A stretch of 64,000 nucleotides of DNA from Ricinus communis (GCF_019578655.1 NC_063263.1:8741001-8805000); one strand, 5' to 3'; shown: positions 14,297 through 28,135, numbered from the stretch's first letter. Program-made: numbers and translations. Notes: generated by a model from the letters alone, not told the origin.

Positions 14297-15369
14297 TGGT
14301 AAAAAAAAACTCTGCTTTATAAGTTAATTATCCTTTTTTTTTCATTTTTCTTCATTTACTAGTTTTTATTCATCTATAAGTTTTATGTTTTTTTTTCTGA
14401 TTTCCTTTATAAATTAATTAATTATTCATTCTTGTTTTTACTCATTTTAATCTAAAAACTTCATTAATGATAGCTTTTATTTTTTATTTTTCAGTAATTT
14501 ACTCTCCCTTTTCTCGTTTATTAATTGTAACAAAATATCCAAATGGATAATATATACATTTTTATATTATTATTATTCTTATTATTTATTATTATTATCA
14601 TATATATATATATATCTCCACTTGTGAACATCCTTAAAGAAAAAAAAAAGGTGAAACTCCATTTAAACAAGAAGGTACTACAGTCATCTAAATTTTAATT
14701 CAACTGCATTAATGTTTCTCTAATTTACTATATGATTATATGCATTCACTTTTATTTTTGGTTTCTGTTTTATCTTTTCATGCTAGATTAATTACTTGTG
14801 AGTAATTATTTGTAGTGCTGATGTATATTTTATATTTTCAAAGAGTTTAAGTATGATTTTTATTTTTTTATATTTTATAAATTTTCATATTATTTATTTC
14901 AATTTCATAGGAATTTATAAGTTAGTAAATAGATTAGTAGGTTTTCATTAACCTTCTTCTTCTTCTTCTTTTTGTCTCCTAATGCAATCTTTCGGTAGTA
15001 TATTTTGCAAAAAATATTTAATTTCAACTTTAAGTATTTTACGATATTCTTATAATTTTAATATAAAATTCATTTATGAACATATTATGTTGCCTTAAAA
15101 AATTTATATTACCAAGTGTCAATTTTAGATATATTAGACTAATTATGATATTTATGTTTGAGATATAAATAATACTAATAGAAAATATTTAATATATACA
15201 CTTCTATTAATTATTTTACTGTTAGAAATTATTATAATTTACATACAAATTAACTAATATTATATTATATTTTACTATGTAAGGTGTAATAAATATAATT
15301 AGAAATTTATAAATAAATCTTATATAATATATTAAAAAATCTTTAATCAACCTTAAACATAAAAGCCTA
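13600..15369. other. AT-rich intergenic DNA with (AT)n tract
   Basis: No gene seen. It contains ATTT repeats near 13660-13685, an (AT)n tract at 14263-14294, ATT repeats near 14560-14600 and a CTT run near 14956-14970. Nothing here has a readable protein domain. Confidence 0.7.
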
Positions 15370-15374
15370 ACATA

Positions 15375-15890
15375 GAGTAGGATAAAGAGTTAATTATCCC
15401 CTTAATTTTTCTCCAAAAGTCAAATATATTTAATTTAAACTTTTCAGCAAATAGCTCCTTAAATTTATGTCTAAGGTCAAATACATTCAACTTAAATTTT
15501 TTAACAAATAACTCTCTAATCTTGTGTCCAAATGTCAAATATACACAATTTAAACTTTCTAAAAGTAAAATAATATTAAACTTTTAGATTTTAACTGAAT
15601 TATAAAAATTTCTAAAAAAATTATTTTATTAATTTACTAATACAATATCTAACAATGCATTATATAAGAGCATTTTTAATAAAATTTAAAATTTAAAAGT
15701 TATTAACAAAATGAATGTTATTTTTAATTTTTATAATTCAATTAAATCTAAAAATTTAATGGTCTTTCACTGTTTTGAAAAAATTTAGATTGTACTTAGA
15801 TATAAGTTTATAAAACTATTTACTAAAAAAGTTTAAAATAGAATATAAGATATAAGTTCAAGCTGTAAATTTACCCTTTTGTCCCATGCT
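15375..15890. mobile_element. Foldback/TIR element with ~57-bp internal repeats
   Basis: The two ends are diverged inverted copies of each other around a centre near 15667. The best preserved inner arms are 15574-15612 and 15726-15762, both built on the word GAATTATAAAAATT and its complement with few mismatches outside it. The left arm holds a diverged tandem repeat: GTCAAATA-type words start at 15419, 15476 and 15534, a period of 57-58 bp. The right arm holds about two inverted units. This architecture fits a non-autonomous foldback or MULE-like element with repeats in its termini. No protein domain and no clear target duplication were found, so family and exact ends are uncertain. Confidence 0.5.
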
Positions 15891-15914
15891 GCGTTGGTGC
15901 TAGTAACCAACACA

Positions 15915-15946
15915 CCCCCCCCCCCCCCAAAAAAAAAAAAAAAAAA
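15915..15946. repeat. Poly-C/poly-A junction tract
   Basis: Fourteen C residues are followed directly by eighteen A residues, just outside the right end of the foldback element. No function is visible. Confidence 0.9.
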
Positions 15947-15949
15947 TCA

Positions 15950-18900
15950 TAATACCAGCAAAACTTATATACAACAATTATGGAAGCAAGCTGGCTCAAT
16001 CTCCAGAGGTGCTTATTGGCTAGAAATGGTCTTCATACACAAGATAGGCTAGATTTGTTAAAAACCCATGCAGAGTTTTTTAGCCGGGTTTGGATTTTTC
16101 AAAATTTTGATTCGAGTTTGGCTAATTCGATTATTGAAATTAAAAATTCATATAAATCCGACTCTAACTAAAAAAATTTATATATTAGATAGACTTTAAA
16201 AGATAATTTCGTTAAATTCATTTAGAAAATAATAGAATATTTCCAAATTCAAGCTCATGTAAAAGGATATTTAAATCCATCAACATATCTAATTAAGGAT
16301 GTTATAAAGTTATACTAATTAACTGTAAAGATTAAAAAGGACAAAGAAAATAGTGTCATGTACAAATTAGTAGACATAAAAAGATTCAATGAAAGTGGTC
16401 ACAAACACAATACTAAGTAGTAAGGACTTGGAGACATTGACATCCGCTAAGATACAACTAACTGGCTGCATTGCCCCAAGTACATAAATAGGGAGAAGTC
16501 ACGTGCTCTCCAACTGCTGATGGAGCTTTTACTCATGATTGATGTTTCTCTCTACACTTGTTGCATAATTGTGCTCCAGACTCCAACCAGTAAAACCACA
16601 ACTTATTGCAGAAAAATATTAGAAATGGAAAATTCTCTGAATAACTATGTTTTTGCTTTATAGATTTGCTGCTGGCCCTTCTGCAAAAGAAGAAGAATAA
16701 AAACATTGCGGCAGCACGTAAAACTTCAATGTCAATACACTATTACACTTCTTAATTAGATTATTTTGCAATTTCTGAAGGGATTTAAATAATTCTGCAG
16801 TTTTGATTTTACTTTAACAGATCAATCAAACTTACCTAAATTGCTATTGGAAATAATAAAATGGGACAAAGAAAAATTAAGTAAGATAGCCGTTGATGCT
16901 GTAAAGAAAAAGGACTGAATTTTATGGAGGAACTTCATATATTAAGAAAAAACCTAGAGATAAGAATAATTTAAATTTGCTTCCGAGCTATTGAATCGGG
17001 TGATCAAATTTGAATCTGGAGCAAAGTTGGATTTAAATGTAAAAAGATAAAATTTTTACGAATCAATGATTAATGGTTACCATTTAAGAATGTATTCATA
17101 ATATGACATGAGTCCTTTTTCATTCAAATAATATTTCAAATTTAAAATTCAGATATATGTATTAAAATTATTAAAGTAATTTTAAATAATAAATTAAGAA
17201 AAAACAGATTAGCGGTTACTTGGCAATAATGGCAACTTTTTATACTAAAGGGTAGCATATAATGATGTGAGGGCAGTTACCTTAGCATAATAGAAGTGTC
17301 CCTCATTTTGGCACTATATGTAATAGAATGAAGGAACAATCTCAAGAGAAGTTGTCCATTTCCCACAACTTCATAACACATACCACAGGCATTATTCTAA
17401 CTTTAACATCCTTTCGTTCAATTTCTTGTCTTGCAGGCCATTTTCTGAGCAGCCATTGACCGTACACATCAGGAACCTAAGATTGCCTTCCGTAGATTTG
17501 CTAGAGTATTCTTTTATTGTTTGCTCATTATGCACTGCCGCAACTTCTCACGCTATATTCGGTCAAAATGAGCCTAGTGTAAGGTAAGATTTTATAAAAT
17601 GAATTGAGTGATAATTTTAGAAGGTAAAATAATATTTTGAATTTTATTTTATTTGGAAATAATACATAATAAATGAAGGTTTTAGGAATTAAAATGCAGT
17701 TTTTAAAACTAAAATCCCCTCAACTCGCTAATTTGATGAATTAAATTTGAAAGATTTTGAAAAAAATTTAAATATCTCTAAAGATTTTACCGCCTTCACA
17801 AACAAGGGTTGGAGGTTTCAAGATTTTATTAACACCCTTTGGGAGCCAACTTATACTGCACTTTCTAGTTTTTCTAGTCTGAATTCCAAAAGTAAACAGA
17901 GATCTGTCCGTAAATACGGTATCACTTGTCAGAACTTGAGGTCTCTTCTTTCTTTGATAGGTTGGTTGTATATGGGCCTAAAATTCTATGATGGGCTTCT
18001 AGCTATATTCTGATTTAGCCTAATGTAAGTTGGGTTTTGGGCCCCTTTCTACCATTAGGCTCTTGAGTAAGTGTGGGCTTTCGATAAATGAGCTCTAGGT
18101 CCAACGAGCTGACAGAAATTTTGCTATATAAGTCTACTGGATAAAGGATCTAACTTGGCCCCTAAACTTGGAAGCAAAGAACAATAAAATATCACTAATT
18201 TATCTAGTAACTTGTCAAACTTATCTAATTTACACCAATTCAAGTTTTTCATTTATATATAATAAGAATTCAATTTAGTCCTTCAACTATAATAAGTATC
18301 AAACTCTAAAAGATATTATTTAACTGAGTTAGTTACCAATTAAGATAATTAATAATTGTAAATTGTGATAATTTATTATATCTATAACAATCAAATGGAT
18401 TTGTAAAAAATTTATAATTAATTATAATAAAGATATTTGAAATAAGCTTATTCATACCAAATTAGTTAATTTTAGAAATATTAAGTTATCGTACAATGTT
18501 CTCACCAAATCAAGTTTTAAAGATTTGAATCAAGTTTAGATTAAATAATATTAAAATATAATATTTTAATTTAATTTTATAAAAGTAGTATAATACAATC
18601 TTAGTAATATTATTTAATAATTTATATTAAATATTAGTATTATATAATATTAAAACTAAATAATTTCATCTAAAAGTTTATTTTTATAATTTGACATTTA
18701 ATGTGAAATTTAAAAATTAAATACAATTTTTTATAGATTAAATTTCTGAATGATCATTCTAGTAAGTAGCGAGGCATAACAACCAAAAAATTAAAATTAA
18801 GTTGAATTGATTAAATCTAAATGTAGAGGGGCTAACTTGTAGGAGTGACAATGAGGCGGATTTAAACTTCTTCATTCTTGCCGTGTTAAGGGCCGAGGTA

Positions 18901-19612
18901 GGTATAGAGTGAAAAAAAAAAAAATTAAAATTAGATCGAATTGCCTACTATATTTATTTTATATATTTTTATACTAAAAATATACTTTTATTTATTATTT
19001 ATTTAATATCTTAACTATTATTAAATATAATTGAAAGGATAAAATCTAAATTTAAATAATATTTGATATACTATTTTATAAAAATTTATATTGAAATGAA
19101 TTACGACGTGGGAAAAAACGAAATGGCTTAATATCGTCCCCAGCAGCCACTAGTGGTAGGTCGGTACTACGCAGCTGGTTTAGATTGGGTTGTGAAATTA
19201 AAAAGAGTGCGGGTAAATTGTGATCTCTAATTATTTGAAGGAAATTGACAGTTTAGCCGAAGCCTACGGCTAGTCTAGCTTGAAGAGCCATTTATTTAGA
19301 GTACAGAGTATCGAATAGAGGAGCTACTGCTATTGTTTTGCTGCCGCCGACTAAAATGGTGGCATCCCATCATCATATCATTTGCCATGTCAGCATCCAG
19401 GTCAGCGAGAGCCCATTATGGACCCCACCAAGGCCTTTGTCAGATCATGCTTGTTCTATCCCATTTTCTTCTACCAGGAAGACGGACATCTTTATTATGA
19501 CATGCTGATGCACCTATTTACAAAAATTCAAGGTATAGCATGACAACTTTTCTTTTATTTTATTTTTTCTGAATGATATGTATATTTTGCGACACTTTAA
19601 TTAAAATGCATA

Positions 19613-19643
<31 letters not shown>

Positions 19644-22600
19644 CATAAGTTATTAAATAAATAAAAGAATTAATATCATTCACATATATTAAATTTATCT
19701 TATTTTTAATAATATATATGGATAAAATAATTTAAAAAATAATAATTCAACATAGTTAGTCATTTATAAAAATTAATCAGGAGTTAATAAGTCTAACTTT
19801 TCACAAATTTAAAAGTTGAAGTAATAATTTTAATAAATTATAAATTTGACCAAAGATATATTTAGTGCCATGTCATAATTATTTTAAAAAGTACATGGGA
19901 CTATATAATTTGTTTTAATTATTGTGTATTGTGTTTGATCATCCTATGTGGATACTTGATCACAATATTTACATATAAAACTCATGTTATTTGATGGGTT
20001 AACGAAACGACTTTTACAAATAAATAGGACCATAAAGAGGAAAACCTAAGATATTTCTCTAACTTAGACTGAGTTTCAAGTCTAAAGGAGTTTCTTTATT
20101 GATCTTTAAATTTAAAGCTTTATTTTATGAGCCATATATATACCAAAAACTGACTTATAAATGCAAAGATAAGCTCATAGACCACAATTAAACATAAATA
20201 GGTAATCAATAAAAGCAAGCGAACAAATTTATTCTCTCATTAATTTGTAAATTAGAGCTCAAATAATATTAATCTTAGACCCTTTCAACATAAATGGTTA
20301 TGCACCCGTTCTTACTTATTCTCACTGCACTCCAATGACTTGTTAGAAATCCCAGCATAAATTTCTTCTATAAGTCTAAAAATGCCCTGTCAACATTAGT
20401 CTTTTACATACGATCACTGCAAATTCCCTAATCTTCTAAGAAAATTCCATTTGCACATTCACCTGAAAACACATAAACAATTGCATAACTAAAACAAATA
20501 AATGAATATTTATTGGTAATCAATTTTGATGAGATAACTAGCTATAGGAGATGCATTGATGAAATTGTATTAATCTATTAGTAACTCAATTACTGAATAT
20601 ATGATGCATGTGAATAAAATATATTGGATTTACTAGTGAAAGTACCCTCATTACAATAAAAAAATATAATGTGATAATTAATGTTTAAATACTCGATAAA
20701 TGACGATTTCTATCATTTAATTTTCTAAAGTCGAAAATCATTATTAATGACTACTATGATACCCGCTAGAATATCTATTTATCTCTATTTATAACAGGCT
20801 AAATCGTAGTATTGTAAATTACTGAAAAAAATAAAATAAAGTAGGAAAAAGAATATCCAATCCATTACATTTGTAACCGACCAAGATGATAACTTATTAT
20901 TATTCAATTGGTAGGTTTCTCATCAAATGGGTTACATTGAACTTACTCAATTTGATGATTCAAAGTGCCCCGAGAACCAATGTCATATAATTAACACCAA
21001 ATAAGAGCCCCAACAGTTTTGCTCAACATTATTGAGTAATATGCTAAAATTATAGCTTATTGGCCAATATATTCAGTCTATGCCTGCAAAACTTGTGTCT
21101 TTTCTTTGAATATCTCCTACTTGGCTACTTTGGTATTGGAAAAAAACAAAAAAACAAAAAACCCTCATAATCAAACACATCATGCACTCTCTTATATATG
21201 AAACTGAATTGAAGCTTTTTTACTTTTAACCCAATAGTAAATCTCAGCATACAGCAGAATTTGTTCCTCTAATGTCTCTATCTAACAAGTTTGTTCAATT
21301 TCAATTCTCAAGCCAATCATATAATATTTAATAATTTAATCGATCTCCTCTAAACTTAACATGAATAATCTATATTGCACAAAATATGCCAGAGCAGGTT
21401 TATGGTAATATTTTATTTCTATTAAAGAAATAAGATATTATGTACTGACATACATACAGTGTTTTATATTTAATGGCAGTAGCTTGCAATGGGTGGTGAG
21501 AGCATGATCTATAGATTGATAGTGATAATGAACGGTGGATATGATTGCGTCTCCCCTAACAGTGAGGAGATTTGTAGGCCTAGATTTGAAAAAAAAATAA
21601 AAATAAAAAAAGATTTGAGTACATTGGATGACAGTCTTCTTCACAAGTAATGATGATCAGACGACTCTAATAATCATTTCCCCAAACACAGTTTTATACT
21701 CAACATGTCATCCACCCTAACAATTTTTCTTTTTTCAATTTTATACTTCAAAAATTCTTTCTCCCTGAAAATGAATATAATTTCACAAACTTGAAGATGG
21801 GCAATGAGGAAAATAAATACATTAATTTACACAAGTCTTTATGTGTTTTGATTTGTTAATATGATATTGTAAATTTTTCTTAATTTAATGTTAAAAGAAA
21901 GAAGAAAAAAAACCATGTCACTAAAACTAAAATATAAAACTCCTTTATTATAGAATTGAATTTTAGAATCTATAAATGAAAACCACACTTAGAATTAAGA
22001 CAGAAATGAAAACTTAAAAAGAAAATGATAATAATAAAGAAAATAAGAGCTTCTTTTGGAATAATAAATAATTGAGATGGAAGGTGGGTAAAAATAAAAT
22101 AAAAAATCAGCAAAAAACCCCAAAATAGAAACTGAAGGTAAAGACAGAGATGGAAAAGATACCCTACTTGCTAACAATCCCATAATAGCAGTATCCTATC
22201 CTCTCAGTGATCCACAGAGAAGTGAGAAGCTCCAAAGTCAATAAAAAAAGATAATTATTATTCATCAGTCAGTCATACCAAAATAGCATTTGCTCCCACT
22301 AAATGCTGCAAATTAAAAGGTTTTAATTTTATAAGCCTGTTTGGTGGGAAATTTTTGTCAAAATTTGGTCTATGTATATATTTATATACTAAATAATTAA
22401 TATATATTTATTATTTTTAAATAATAGAGTCTGCAACACTCGTTTGATATCAAAATAGAAACGCTTTTTTATTTATTGTGATATATATATATATATACTA
22501 AAATTTGATATATTTATTTTATTTTAAAGAGGAAATGGGCAGAAGTGTGTCTTTGACAACATTTTAGTTGGGATGGGTACTGATATGAATGCCTACCTTG

Positions 22601-25380
22601 CCTTTAGTTGATGCAATGGGGAGGATTGGAGGATGAAATGTCAAACTTTAATTAGCATTTGTTTTGGGATGGATATCATATGACATATTAGATGGAAAAT
22701 TATTTACAACATTTTATTTTATTTTATTTGACATTTAAATTTTGGATCTTTTTATTCAAAAATATTATTGAAAGTTTAATTATTAGTTTTATAAGGATCA
22801 ATTATTCTTTACCTCACTAATTTCTTCTATTTAACAATTATACTAGGTCAGCTATTACGGGAGTAGAAACATGTAATTTTTTCTCTTATGACAATAAATT
22901 TCTCCTTAATTTTAGTTTTACTAACAAATATCCCATTTAATATCAATAAAATTAAAAAAAAATTAAATTAATAAATATAATAACTATATGATCTTTCAAA
23001 ATATTATCAAATATCAGTATTGTCGAGTACAATTTATTAATAAATTTTTAGCACACCTTAAATATCCAATAAAAGTAATGAATTATATTTTACTTGTTCT
23101 ACTTTTTAAATTTTTTTTTATCACTATATAATCCTAACAAACCTCAAATATTTTAAGAGCAATATAATATGAATATCAATTTGCTATAATTGTTCATTTT
23201 ACATTATTAAGATAATATACTTTGAAAATTAGAAATTAACATAGCTACTGTAAATAGCTTTGTTTATAAATAGATCTATACAATATATATTTTCATATAA
23301 AAAAGTATTTTCAAAAAATATTAATTATTAATATAAATTGGGGTTTTTCTAAAATATTTAAGCTTTTATTTAAAATAGATATTTATAGTAAAAACTATTT
23401 TAAATTATCGCATAAAGGTGTTAATTTTTAATAATAAATTTAACAATTAAATTTGTATCTTTTTTATGAATATAGTTTTTCACTACGCTAAAACTGAAAG
23501 TAAATTTAATATGATGAAAGGAAAGATTGAACTAAACAATCTAATGCATCAAATCTCTCAAAATGTTAATACATAATTCTCTGTATAGGTAGAGCTTTGT
23601 AGGATTATAGCCTACTGCAGACCCACATAAAATATTGCACAGAGAAAGTTGTTCATTTTTAGAGAAATTAGTGGTTGCTCATGTGTCATGAGATTGTTGT
23701 TGTTTAATTATAAATACTTTAAATTCACAAAATTTGAATTGAATTTTCTATTCTTAAAAATTGATATAAAAAATTTAATCAAATATTACATTAAATAAAT
23801 AAAATAATCAGAATAATAATAACAATCATTATTTGATAAAAATAGTATCTAACAATATTTTAACCTTTTTTTCAATTAATCTTTTATATTTATTTTCGTT
23901 TTATTAAAATACTCAAAGCGACTCAATAGACTCTATAAGGATAGAACTTACAAAGTCTAATTTATTTTTTATTGCAGTCTTTATATAGTATTATATTTAT
24001 AAATAATTTGAGTTGAATGAGTTTCAAACTGTAAAAAGCTTACTTAATAAGTAATAAAGTTGAGTTGAATTACACTACTATATATTCTAACAATATTTCT
24101 ATTCGATTCGACTGGAAAATATTGTTCATACTAACTATTACTAATACGGGCAACTTATTAGAGTATGTATATAGTTTTGAAATAAATATGCTATATGTAT
24201 TTATTCACTCAACCTGAATACAATTGCAGCACAATTTGTTTGTCCGTACGGGTGCCAGCAGGCTTCAATGCCTCTTCATCTAATACGAAATTCCAAATAT
24301 AAGAAAATAAAATAGAAAAAGAAGAAGAGAAATAGTAAATTATTATTATTATTTATGTTGGACATATCCTCTATTAAAATTATGAATTTCATTACAGTCG
24401 CCATTCAATATTTGTCCTTATAACGAAATATTTCGATACCGAAATATTTTGGCGTTCTATTTTAAATTTGGATTATATATATATTTTAATTTAAATTATT
24501 AAAATACAACATTATAAAATTATTATTTATAATTTAATTAAATAATATATTGAAAAGCACAAAGTATAAATATATATAAGTTTTTATTATTGTAAAATTA
24601 TAAAAATAAAATATATTTTTATAACATCACCGACTAAATAATAAATTATTATTTTATGGGACAAAATTATAAAAATCAAATTAAATAAGGTTTAAGTTGT
24701 TATTATTAAATAATATAAATTAGATAACAAAAAAATATATTAATAAAAAAAAAGTTAAATTGTAGAGTGCAATATAAATTGATAGATAAAGATAACGAGA
24801 GAGATGTTTATTTGAAGATTTAGATTTCAATTTATTTTTATTAGTAGAGATAAAATAGATTTTATTGTGTTAGGATTAAGTGTTATTCAACTATTTAATT
24901 CAATTTAATGATATATTTTTTTTATAAAATTATTTTATTTTAATTTATTTTATTAATCTCAGTTGAAATGACAATTTCAATTGAATTTGAAATGATTAAA
25001 ATTTTAACCAATATAAAATAAAAAATATATTATTTTATTTTTATTAATAAAATAAAACATATCAGCCGTTATTGACTGAAGAGAGAAGAGAAGAGAACGA
25101 AATCAATAACTTTATTATCTTCTTCTCTAAAATAAAAATGAAAACGAGTGAGAGAGAAACACGCATCAAACAACAAGGTTCAGCTAACATCTCAGCCTTT
25201 TTTCCTACTATATTAAAATAACCAATTCTCAGAAGAATAATATATAGTATACCACTATAAACTATATAATATATTGCAATTATTTCCACATGTCAAAGTC
25301 ATGTCATTTCATTTCATTTATATATATTATCTTTAGAGTTTTAATTTATTTTATTTTTACATTCTTAATTTTATTAAGAA

Positions 25381-25411
<31 letters not shown>

Positions 25412-25500
25412 ATTTTTATTTTAATTAGGATTTTTATTTAAATAAAAATAGAAAAAGAAAATTCAAAGAGTTAAAAATAAATTTATGATGAAATAAAAAA
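15950..25500. other. Long intergenic region, no supported gene
   Basis: No coding region is supported. Frames of 60-90 codons near 15980, 17750, 21440, 22000 and 25060 have no recognisable domain, and several lack an ATG. (TA)n tracts occur at about 19617-19642, 22481-22496 and 25381-25407. The stretch 16010-16170 resembles low-copy degraded repeat sequence common in plant genomes, but I could not delimit an element. Confidence 0.65.
20649..20814. mobile_element. Possible small CACTA-like relic
   Basis: The segment starts with CATTACAATAAAAAA, close to the CACTACAAAAAA end typical of CACTA transposons. It ends near CGTAGTATTG and contains inverted GACGATTT / AAATCGT-type words. No 3-bp target duplication could be established and the ends are imperfect, so this is only a suggestion. 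Confidence 0.25.
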
Positions 25501-25610
25501 CATCCTAGCATGCAGATTTGCGATGTAAAGTTTGGTGAGTATGTGAATGGGGATGTTGTAATGTACAGTAGAGATCTTTACAATTATACGTATTTTCTGG
25601 CAGGAACCTC

Positions 25611-25620
25611 TGTCTGTCTG
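25611..25620 (+). promoter_or_regulatory. Overlapping TGTCTG auxin-response-like motifs
   Basis: TGTCTGTCTG holds two overlapping TGTCTG hexamers about 2.5 kb upstream of the HB8-type start codon. A TGTCTG element bound by the auxin response factor MONOPTEROS is described in the Arabidopsis ATHB8 promoter. Whether this distant copy works is unknown. Confidence 0.35.
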
Positions 25621-26785
25621 CCCATGATAATGACGTTGCAATTTATTTATTGGGTCGTTATAATAAAAAAGGATATGGATTGGTTTTTTAATTAATAATT
25701 TATATTTTTGGATTCAGCTTTAAAATCGAGACGCATGCAATAAAACTCATCATGGTGTCCTCTGTGTCCCACGCAATCCTCTCTCTCTCTCCATGCCTTT
25801 GGTATTTTTATAAGTTCCCTGTTCCCGCTTTTTCTTCTCTTTCTTCTACACGCCCTATTCTTACTCGCTCCTCATTTACCATCTTGTCCCTCACTCAAAA
25901 TCTTATTTACTCTTAACAAAAAAGTTTGCCCTGTGTTTCTTACCCGTGTTTTCAAGAAAAATAAAAAATTAACGGTCTGGCCGATTCCAGATAGATAACA
26001 TTTCAACGGACTTGACAGTTAGATTGATAAAATAGTTAATAAATAAATAAATAAATAAATATTTTATCAGACTATCATATTATGAATTTATGATTTTTTT
26101 CATTTCTAATACTAATTAATACACAATTTGATAAAATAACTATGTAATTAAATAAATACTACACGTTTTAATCTCTCCTTATTATCTCATTTGCCTCTTT
26201 TAAAATATTTTAAAGAGAAATTAAATTTTCATGATTTCTCCATTCATCTTTTTCTTTATTATTTTAAAATACATAAAATTATTATCATTTTATTCATATT
26301 ATTTTTTGAATTTGACATTGATTTTTTATTAATCTCTAAATTAAAATCAATATAAAATACTTTTTAAATAAAAATGATATTAAGGTTTTCATTTTTAAAA
26401 TAATAACTAATAAAAGTCTAAATATTAAATAAATTTCTCATAAAAATATCTATTTAGTGACGAAAGAATTCAAATGTTTACAACTTATTTTCCTTCTTAT
26501 TTTATTTTTCTCTGTGAAAATAACATTAGGGTAAAACTAATTAAAACCAAATTCAAACAATTGGAGGGGGATTAAAAGGTGGCAAGGACGAGCAATAAAA
26601 ACATTTGACACTGTTGAATAGCAAGTAACCAGTAGAAGTCACAGTCATGGTAAAAAGGCTTAACCACTCTAACATGACATTTTATCCACAAAAATGGCAT
26701 TTCTGTCATTACAATTCGAAAAACCATTGAAAAGTTTAAAGAAAAAGAAAAAAACAACTGCTTCCATTTCCCTACACAGTGGGGA

Positions 26786-26805
26786 GAGAGAGAGAGAGAG
26801 AGAGA
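26786..26805. repeat. (GA)n tract upstream of the HB8-type gene
   Basis: About ten GA units lie in the proximal upstream region of the class III HD-Zip gene. GA/CT repeats are common near plant promoters and can be bound by BPC proteins. No direct evidence of function is visible. Confidence 0.7.
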
Positions 26806-26929
26806 AACACATTCTCTCTCTATGTCTGTAGCCGAAAGCGACGAGCCAATGAAAAAACTACACACAAAAACACACAACACAGCAAAAACCTCAAAAACAA
26901 CCAAAACCAAAAAGAAGTAACCAACTAAA

Positions 26930-28135
26930 GCTAAACCAAAACTACTTTACTTCAACTATTCTTAATTTTTTACCTTTACTTTTTTTCCTTCTCTAATCTT
27001 CAACCACTTAAAAATTTCTAATTCTGCTTCTTCTTCTTTTTATTGCTGTTTGCTCTTCTCTCAAAATTTTCAAAAAACCCACTTTGCCTTTTTCTTTTTC
27101 TTTTTTCTTTTTTTTTTTTGGTTCTTCTTTTGTGGGGGGAAGGGGGTCTTTTTTGGGTTTCTAATCCTTCACATGTAGCCAACTAAAGCCTCAAACTTTA
27201 CTCAAAAACAGAAACGCTTTCCTTTCTATTTTGATTTCCCTTGTTCTCTTTTCTTGTTCTTGTTGATATGAATAGTCTTTAGTAAAATGTTTCAGCGGCT
27301 GGGAACGATTGTTTTTGGGGCTTGGATCAGCAATACGGTACCGTTTTTCTGGCTTGTTCTCTGGATCTCTTGATTGCTTAAAGATTCAATTTTGCTAAAT
27401 CAAGTGAAACGTCTTTCTGGATATTGTTTTATTTTATCTTCTTAGTATTGGGTGAAATTAGATATAGTTTGGTGGGTGCTGAGCTCTGATCTCGAAAGGT
27501 TTAATTTTTATGCTTTTCTTGTGTTTGGGGGAGTTGTCTAATAATAGACAAAACGAGGATAACGATGTCTCCAATCTGGATATCGCTGTCTCTTTTGCCT
27601 TTATCTCTATCTTGGCTCTTTACATTAAAGAAATATAAAAGTTAAGAGAGAAATTCAATTAACAAGTTGTGTCCATTTTTAAAGTCCTTTCAAGTGCTAC
27701 AAGGTTTGTATTTCTTGAGGTTGTGATTTTTAAAGCGGGTAAATTACATGGGTTTGCTTTAGATGTCCATTATGGGCAATTTTAACTTAAGTTCCAGGAA
27801 AGTGTTCTAATCTGTGTGATTGAAGGAAGCCACTTTGGTTTTGTTTTAGGTTTCTAGCATCTTGTAATATTTGTAGATTTGGGGTTCAGTTTAGCAAATT
27901 AAAGTCTCTTTTCTATCTGGGTTCTAAAGCTTTTTAAAGTGTTCAAGTGCGATTAAGGAAAGGAAGCTACTTGGTTCTTGTTTGGTTCTTTGTGGCCAAG
28001 AATATGTGTTAGGTCTCAAGTTAGATTTGAGGAAGGAAAAGAACTAAAGAGCCGCATTTTGGGTTTTTTTGGGTTGCATTTGTTGCTGGGTGTTTGTGAA
28101 GATTCTGTTTTCTTGGTGATATTGAATTTGAAAAG
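26930..28135 (+). promoter_or_regulatory. Probable core promoter and long 5' leader of the HB8-type gene
   Basis: From about 26950 the + strand becomes CT-rich (TTCTTCTTCTTTTT, TTTTTCTTTTTC), then turns into GT-rich sequence like plant leader or intron up to the ATG at 28136. Upstream ATGs occur, including one at 27268 giving four codons and one at 27287 giving a 28-codon frame ending at 27373. Two TGTCTC motifs lie at 27566 and 27587. HD-Zip III genes often have long leaders that may contain an intron; I could not fix a splice pair here. The transcription start is not determined. Confidence 0.55.

Noticed and set aside
17747..18013. 88-codon plus-strand frame
   Set aside because: It starts without an ATG, has no domain and sits in AT-rich DNA with no promoter or splice context.
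26572..26910. 112-codon minus-strand frame upstream of HB8
   Set aside because: The composition is Leu/Phe/Ser-rich because it reads a GA microsatellite and AT-rich DNA. No domain is visible, and it lies in the promoter region of the HD-Zip gene.
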